NCBI RefSeq assembly: GCF_014656545.1
Contig: NZ_BNDS01000010.1
Span: forward strand, 62,611-107,177
Origin: Neobacillus kokaensis
GTDB lineage: Bacteria > Bacillota > Bacilli > Bacillales > Cytobacillaceae
Length of the DNA stretch: 44,567 bases
Direction: 5' to 3'
The stretch's first letter is position 1. Each line of letters begins with the position of its first letter. Position numbers and translations under genes: made by a program. The notes beneath the pieces are model-generated. The model was not told where the DNA came from. It was given only the letters and a program-made list of their open reading frames with translations, and did no database searches. Below are positions 41,930 to 44,567 of the stretch, piece by piece.

Positions 41930-42286
41930 ATGATGGATGTAAGCAAACAACAGCTAGAATTAGTAAAGCAGCAAGGCGAAAATATATTAAAGAGTATGAA
42001 TGAACTAAAACGTCGTGCGAAAAAGAAAGGTCGGGAACGTTTTGACCAGTACGAGAAATTGTCTGCGAATAGACACTCATTCACCGTTTATACTTTTATA
42101 GATTCCAAGATTGAGCAGGCAAAAAGTGTTCAGTTGTTTCAACAAAAACTGGATCTATTTGATAATGAATTTGATGAAATCCGAACCAATTTTGAAGCTG
42201 ATGTTGACCTTAAAGCAATCGAAGCCACTTATCAAGAGGTGGTTACCGCATATAACGAAATGATAATTAATATAAATAATCTTTAA
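41930..42286 (+). CDS. Small helical protein of unknown function
   Basis: A 118-residue, strongly charged, almost wholly helical protein that I do not recognise. It reads as two coiled-coil-like stretches (SKQQLELVKQQGENILKSMNELKRRAKKKGRERFDQYEKL and IEQAKSVQLFQQKLDLFDNEFDEIRTNF) joined by HSFTVYTFID. AGGAAAGG (41914-41921) supports the start at 41930 (41933 is the alternative); an in-frame ATG at 41897 lacks a site and overlaps a TATAAT at 41891-41896 that may be this gene's -10. It sits between two terminators, so it is its own transcript. Confidence 0.65.
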   Translation: MMDVSKQQLELVKQQGENILKSMNELKRRAKKKGRERFDQYEKLSANRHSFTVYTFIDSKIEQAKSVQLFQQKLDLFDNEFDEIRTNFEADVDLKAIEATYQEVVTAYNEMIININNL

Positions 42287-42302
42287 AATAATATGCTTTC
42301 AT

Positions 42303-42339
42303 AAAAAACTGACCCTAAAATTTAATAGGTCAGTTTTTT
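42303..42339 (+). terminator. Rho-independent terminator before xerS
   Basis: AAAACTGACC / GGTCAGTTTT with a 13-base loop, then a T run. Confidence 0.88.
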
Positions 42340-42423
42340 TATTTAATAAAAATTTAATTAAGGTTTTCTTTTAAATAAGGTAAGTTTCTTGTATTCAAGA
42401 GCCGAAGGATAAAGGGGAGTTTA

Positions 42424-42462
42424 ATGAACAAAGTTTTGCGGTATAAACATTGGAACATTTAA
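42424..42462 (+). other. 12-codon micro-ORF with strong ribosome site
   Basis: ATG at 42424 encodes MNKVLRYKHWNI then TAA; AAAGGGGAG (42411-42419) lies four bases upstream. It could be a leader peptide or a decayed gene start. No homology can be judged at this length. The rest of 42340-42537 holds nothing else I can identify. Confidence 0.2.
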
Positions 42463-42519
42463 TTAATGACGAAACTTCAAAAAACGAAGAATCGCTGTTT
42501 TAATTACGCTCCTCATAAA

Positions 42520-42566
42520 ATTACGTAAAATATAAATTTGACGTAATAATGTACCTACGGTAAAAT
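42520..42566 (+). promoter_or_regulatory. Sigma-A promoter of xerS with overlapping inverted repeat
   Basis: TTGACG (42538-42543), 17 bp, TAAAAT (42561-42566): a strong sigma-A promoter 20 bp before the start codon. ATTACGT (42520-42526) and ACGTAAT (42541-42547) form an inverted repeat with a 14-base centre whose right arm overlaps the -35, so a regulator or the recombinase itself could bind here. Confidence 0.6.
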
Positions 42567-42585
42567 ATAGTAGTGAGGTGTTATT

Positions 42586-43668
42586 ATGGTAAATCCCGAT
42601 AAGCAGCAAAATTTTAAAAAACTGCAAGCTTTACTTAATGAGCTTCCTTGGTATGTTGAGGAATATATTAATCACAAACTCAGAAAGCTTTCGACGGCGT
42701 CATTGTTTAATTACTGTCATGACTATAAAATTTTCTTTAACTGGATGATCACTGAGCAGCTTTGGACTGGCAGCATTAAGGATATTCCTTTAGAACGTTT
42801 AGAGCAGATGACGGTACTTGAAGTTGAAGGATTTTTAAATTTTCTTCATTACGAGTTAAATAACAAGGAATTAACAGTCAATCGTAAGTTATCGGCATTA
42901 AAATCGCTGTTCAATTACCTGCAAAACATTGCTGAAACGCCCGATCTGCAGCCATATATCAACCGTAATGTAATGGCAAAAATTGAATTTAATGAGGTTA
43001 AAGAAACAATGGAAACGCGGGCAAATAAAATGGAAGGAAAAATCCTGCTTGGTGATGAATATGAGCAATTTCGCTTGTTTGTTGCACGTGATTATGGAGA
43101 ATTAAACAAAGATAACAAAAAAATCTTCAACTTTTATCAATTAAATAAAGAGCGTGATACTGCGATTATTTCGTTGATTTTGGGCTCAGGGCTTCGTTTA
43201 TCAGAGCTGATCGGTCTTGATCTCGATGACATTGATTTCAGCAAATATTGCGCTAGAGTTATTCGTAAAGGTAATAAAGAACAATTTGTTTTTTTCAGTC
43301 AGATTGCTATGGATGACCTGCAGGAATATTTGGCTGTCAGAACGGCTAAGTACCAGGTTGATAAAAATAATAAAGCATTATTTGTGGCTGCACCAATGGG
43401 CCCAAAAGGAAAATCCAGACGTTTAACAGCCCGATCAGTTGAAAAATTGGTTGAAAAATACGCTGCAGCATTTGGAAAACCAGCATTATCGGTACATAAA
43501 TTACGACATTCGTTTGCTACCAGATATCACGCAGAAATTAACGATGTTCCAAAATTACGCCGGCAATTAGGTCATTCATCAATTCAGACAACAATGATTT
43601 ACACACATATTCGGAATGATGATTTAAAGATTGCTGTAGATAAAATGGATATGCCGAAGGAACAATAA
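42586..43668 (+). CDS. xerS: Tyrosine recombinase XerS
   Basis: A 360-residue tyrosine recombinase with the conserved residues of the family: R204 (SGLRLSE), K228 (RKGNKE), H304 and R307 (HKLRHSF), H330 (LGHSS) and nucleophile Y339 (YTHI). The SAM-like N-terminal domain starts LPWYVEEYINHKL, typical of XerS, the single recombinase that resolves chromosome dimers at difSL in streptococci and lactococci; Bacillus relatives carry it beside XerC/XerD-type enzymes. The ribosome site is AGTGAGGTG. There is no integrase-type arm-binding domain and no phage neighbours, so a housekeeping role is more likely than mobility. Confidence 0.88.
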   Translation: MVNPDKQQNFKKLQALLNELPWYVEEYINHKLRKLSTASLFNYCHDYKIFFNWMITEQLWTGSIKDIPLERLEQMTVLEVEGFLNFLHYELNNKELTVNRKLSALKSLFNYLQNIAETPDLQPYINRNVMAKIEFNEVKETMETRANKMEGKILLGDEYEQFRLFVARDYGELNKDNKKIFNFYQLNKERDTAIISLILGSGLRLSELIGLDLDDIDFSKYCARVIRKGNKEQFVFFSQIAMDDLQEYLAVRTAKYQVDKNNKALFVAAPMGPKGKSRRLTARSVEKLVEKYAAAFGKPALSVHKLRHSFATRYHAEINDVPKLRRQLGHSSIQTTMIYTHIRNDDLKIAVDKMDMPKEQ

Positions 43669-43693
43669 CAGCTGCTATTGAAATTAGCAGCTG
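43669..43693 (+). terminator. Hairpin after xerS
   Basis: CAGCTGCT / AGCAGCTG, eight perfect pairs with a nine-base loop directly after the stop codon, followed by CTTCTCCTCT and not a T run. Probably a weak terminator. The region 43694-43756 shows no gene. Confidence 0.5.
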
Positions 43694-43756
43694 CTTCTCC
43701 TCTCCTATTTGATGTTTTATCAGTTTACATAATATTATTATATTTACTTAATTCGA

Positions 43757-43809
43757 TTCTGTCTCAATCGCCAAGTATACTTAAGATAGTGAGACAGAAG
43801 AAATTTTTT
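43757..43809 (+). terminator. Large hairpin with T run
   Basis: TTCTGTCTCA (43757-43766) pairs perfectly with TGAGACAGAA (43790-43799); the loop contains the palindrome AAGTATACTT. GAAATTTTTTC follows, so this may be the main terminator of xerS. Bases 43810-43929 are AT-rich with no supported gene. Confidence 0.6.
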
Positions 43810-43929
43810 CGTATATTAATGCTTCTAAATAAAAATGCACTGGAATTATCTAAATATCATACATCTGCTGATAAATTATTTATTAACTCCAAAAATGTAA
43901 CCTTAAAATTAAAATATTGGATTTTATTA

Positions 43930-44370
43930 TCAACTATCATTCAATTTTATATCAATGTTCGGATTTATGTTCATTAATTTTTCGCAAAATTGCTCTTCAT
44001 TTTTCGGAGATATCAAGACCATCCCCCATTTTCCATAAAGTATTTCCAGACGATTCATTGATAATGCTGGGCTTGATAAAATGCTCCTGCTTGGTCGTAT
44101 ACTCTTTATCTCTATGATATCTATTCGTGATCTGAACGGTCCTGCAACAATTTTTAACTCATTCCCATTTATTTCGTAATATGTAGCAAACCAAAGCCAC
44201 ATTATAAACCCACTCGTTAAAGTGCAAATAAGTACAGCAGTAACGGTTTCCCCCTTCCCTTCTGGCCCTTCGGGTAAGAATAGAAACGAACCAATTAAAA
44301 AAGTGACTGTACCCCATAGTATGATTCCGGTAAATAGTCCCTTTTTGGAATAAAAGCGCAAGATCCTCAT
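43930..44370 (-). CDS. PH-domain membrane protein
   Basis: A 146-residue protein with two membrane segments (about 12-32 and 42-61) followed by a bacterial PH-like domain: TYYEINGNELKIVAGPFRSRIDIIEIKSIRPSRSILSSPALSMNRLEILYGKWGMVLISPKNEEQFCEKLMNINPNI. It fits the bPH family found as small membrane proteins in Bacillus. The start at 44370 has AGAGGGGAG close upstream on minus; a TTG at 44361 is possible. The function is unknown. Confidence 0.82.
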   Translation of the reverse strand: MRILRFYSKKGLFTGIILWGTVTFLIGSFLFLPEGPEGKGETVTAVLICTLTSGFIMWLWFATYYEINGNELKIVAGPFRSRIDIIEIKSIRPSRSILSSPALSMNRLEILYGKWGMVLISPKNEEQFCEKLMNINPNIDIKLNDS

Positions 44371-44454
44371 CTCCCCTCTGTAAATACCTTATAATTTTAT
44401 ACGAGTACACATCCAAATAGTTACAAAATTAATCAGTATTGATAGATTCAGGGG

Positions 44455-44567
44455 ATTCTTACCGTTTAACTGCTTTTCCATCCGACTCAGGCAAAATCAA
44501 GCGCTTTTTTTACCGATAGCCGCCTATCTATCGGCTTTACGGGAAGAATCAGAGCTTTATTCTTACC
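44455..44567. repeat. ~52-bp tandem repeats, inverted relative to the window start
   Basis: Consecutive units end in TTACC at 44463, 44514 and 44567 (51 and 53 bp apart). Their right halves are alike: an AATCAAGCGCTTTTTTTACC-type block against AATCAGAGCTTTATTCTTACC. Read on the minus strand they carry GCTTGATTTTGCC, close to GCTTGATTTTGACC at the start of the window, so both ends seem to hold one repeat family in opposite orientations. The last unit also folds into CCGATAG / CTATCGG. The array probably continues past the window. Confidence 0.6.

Noticed and set aside
42586..43668. Phage or integrative-element integrase
   Set aside because: No attachment-site duplication, tRNA target, phage or transfer genes nearby. 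The sequence fits XerS.
43678..43977. 99-residue ORF after xerS
   Set aside because: It lies over two hairpins, runs into the convergent PH-domain gene, has a TTG start without a ribosome site, and is of AT-rich hydrophobic composition.

Overview
The window comes from the chromosome of an endospore-forming, low-GC Gram-positive bacterium of the Bacillaceae (a Bacillus or Neobacillus-like organism). This rests on strong AGGAGG-type ribosome sites with frequent GTG/TTG starts, Rho-independent terminators, spore proteins (a LysM/GH18 cortex-lytic enzyme, two small coat-F-like proteins, a SpoIIM-family protein) and a SigL/RocR-type arginine catabolic locus. I saw no tRNA, rRNA, transposase, phage module or CRISPR array.

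Layout. 1-184: two tandem ~52-bp repeats. 185-2458: a Cas4-like nuclease/XPD-type helicase fusion. 2512-5214: ferrous iron uptake, feoA plus a feoB split into two proteins, then a small unknown gene. 5276-9797: arginine/ornithine catabolism (rocA, rocD) behind a perfect -24/-12 (sigma-54) promoter, and the gene for its probable activator, rocR. 9917-13457: a second perfect sigma-54 promoter, with its own upstream repeats and a start-stop codon pair, in front of a branched-chain amino-acid carrier, followed by a DUF3311/sodium-solute symporter pair. 13617-21498: a metallo-hydrolase, a membrane serine protease with PASTA and TPR-like parts, two GH18 glycosidases (one a spore cortex-lytic type) and a family 2 glycosyltransferase. 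21663-28473: a tight operon of a GPDPase-type membrane protein, DUF4129, DUF4350, a MoxR ATPase and DUF58, facing a SpoIIM-like gene with an RDD gene divergent from it.

28677-32345: cysteine synthase, OsmC, a three-unit hairpin repeat array, an aminoglycoside 6-adenylyltransferase, a P-loop kinase-like protein and a VOC protein. 32466-35071 (minus): an aldehyde dehydrogenase and a frameshifted iron alcohol dehydrogenase. 35228-36749: an ECF sigma factor and probable anti-sigma factor behind a candidate ECF promoter inside a two-part dyad. 36787-38543: two small coat-like genes, then two small membrane-protein genes. 38616-40624 (minus): purine nucleoside phosphorylase and a DMT exporter whose 5' leader holds a promoter, antiterminator and terminator. 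40834-43668: a luciferase-like flavin oxidoreductase, an unknown small protein and the tyrosine recombinase xerS. 43930-44567: a PH-domain membrane protein (minus) and a second set of ~52-bp repeats related to those at the window start, in the opposite orientation.

How it works together. The clearest circuit is the roc locus: RocR with SigL would drive rocA-rocD when arginine or ornithine is present. A different enhancer-binding protein probably acts at brnQ, because the elements upstream look different. The most promising unexplained elements are the DMT leader attenuator (40494-40624), the exactly 52-bp-period hairpin array upstream of the aminoglycoside nucleotidyltransferase (30205-30353), the brnQ promoter architecture, and the protease-PASTA-TPR membrane protein. 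All calls come from reading the sequence alone, and no database search was run.
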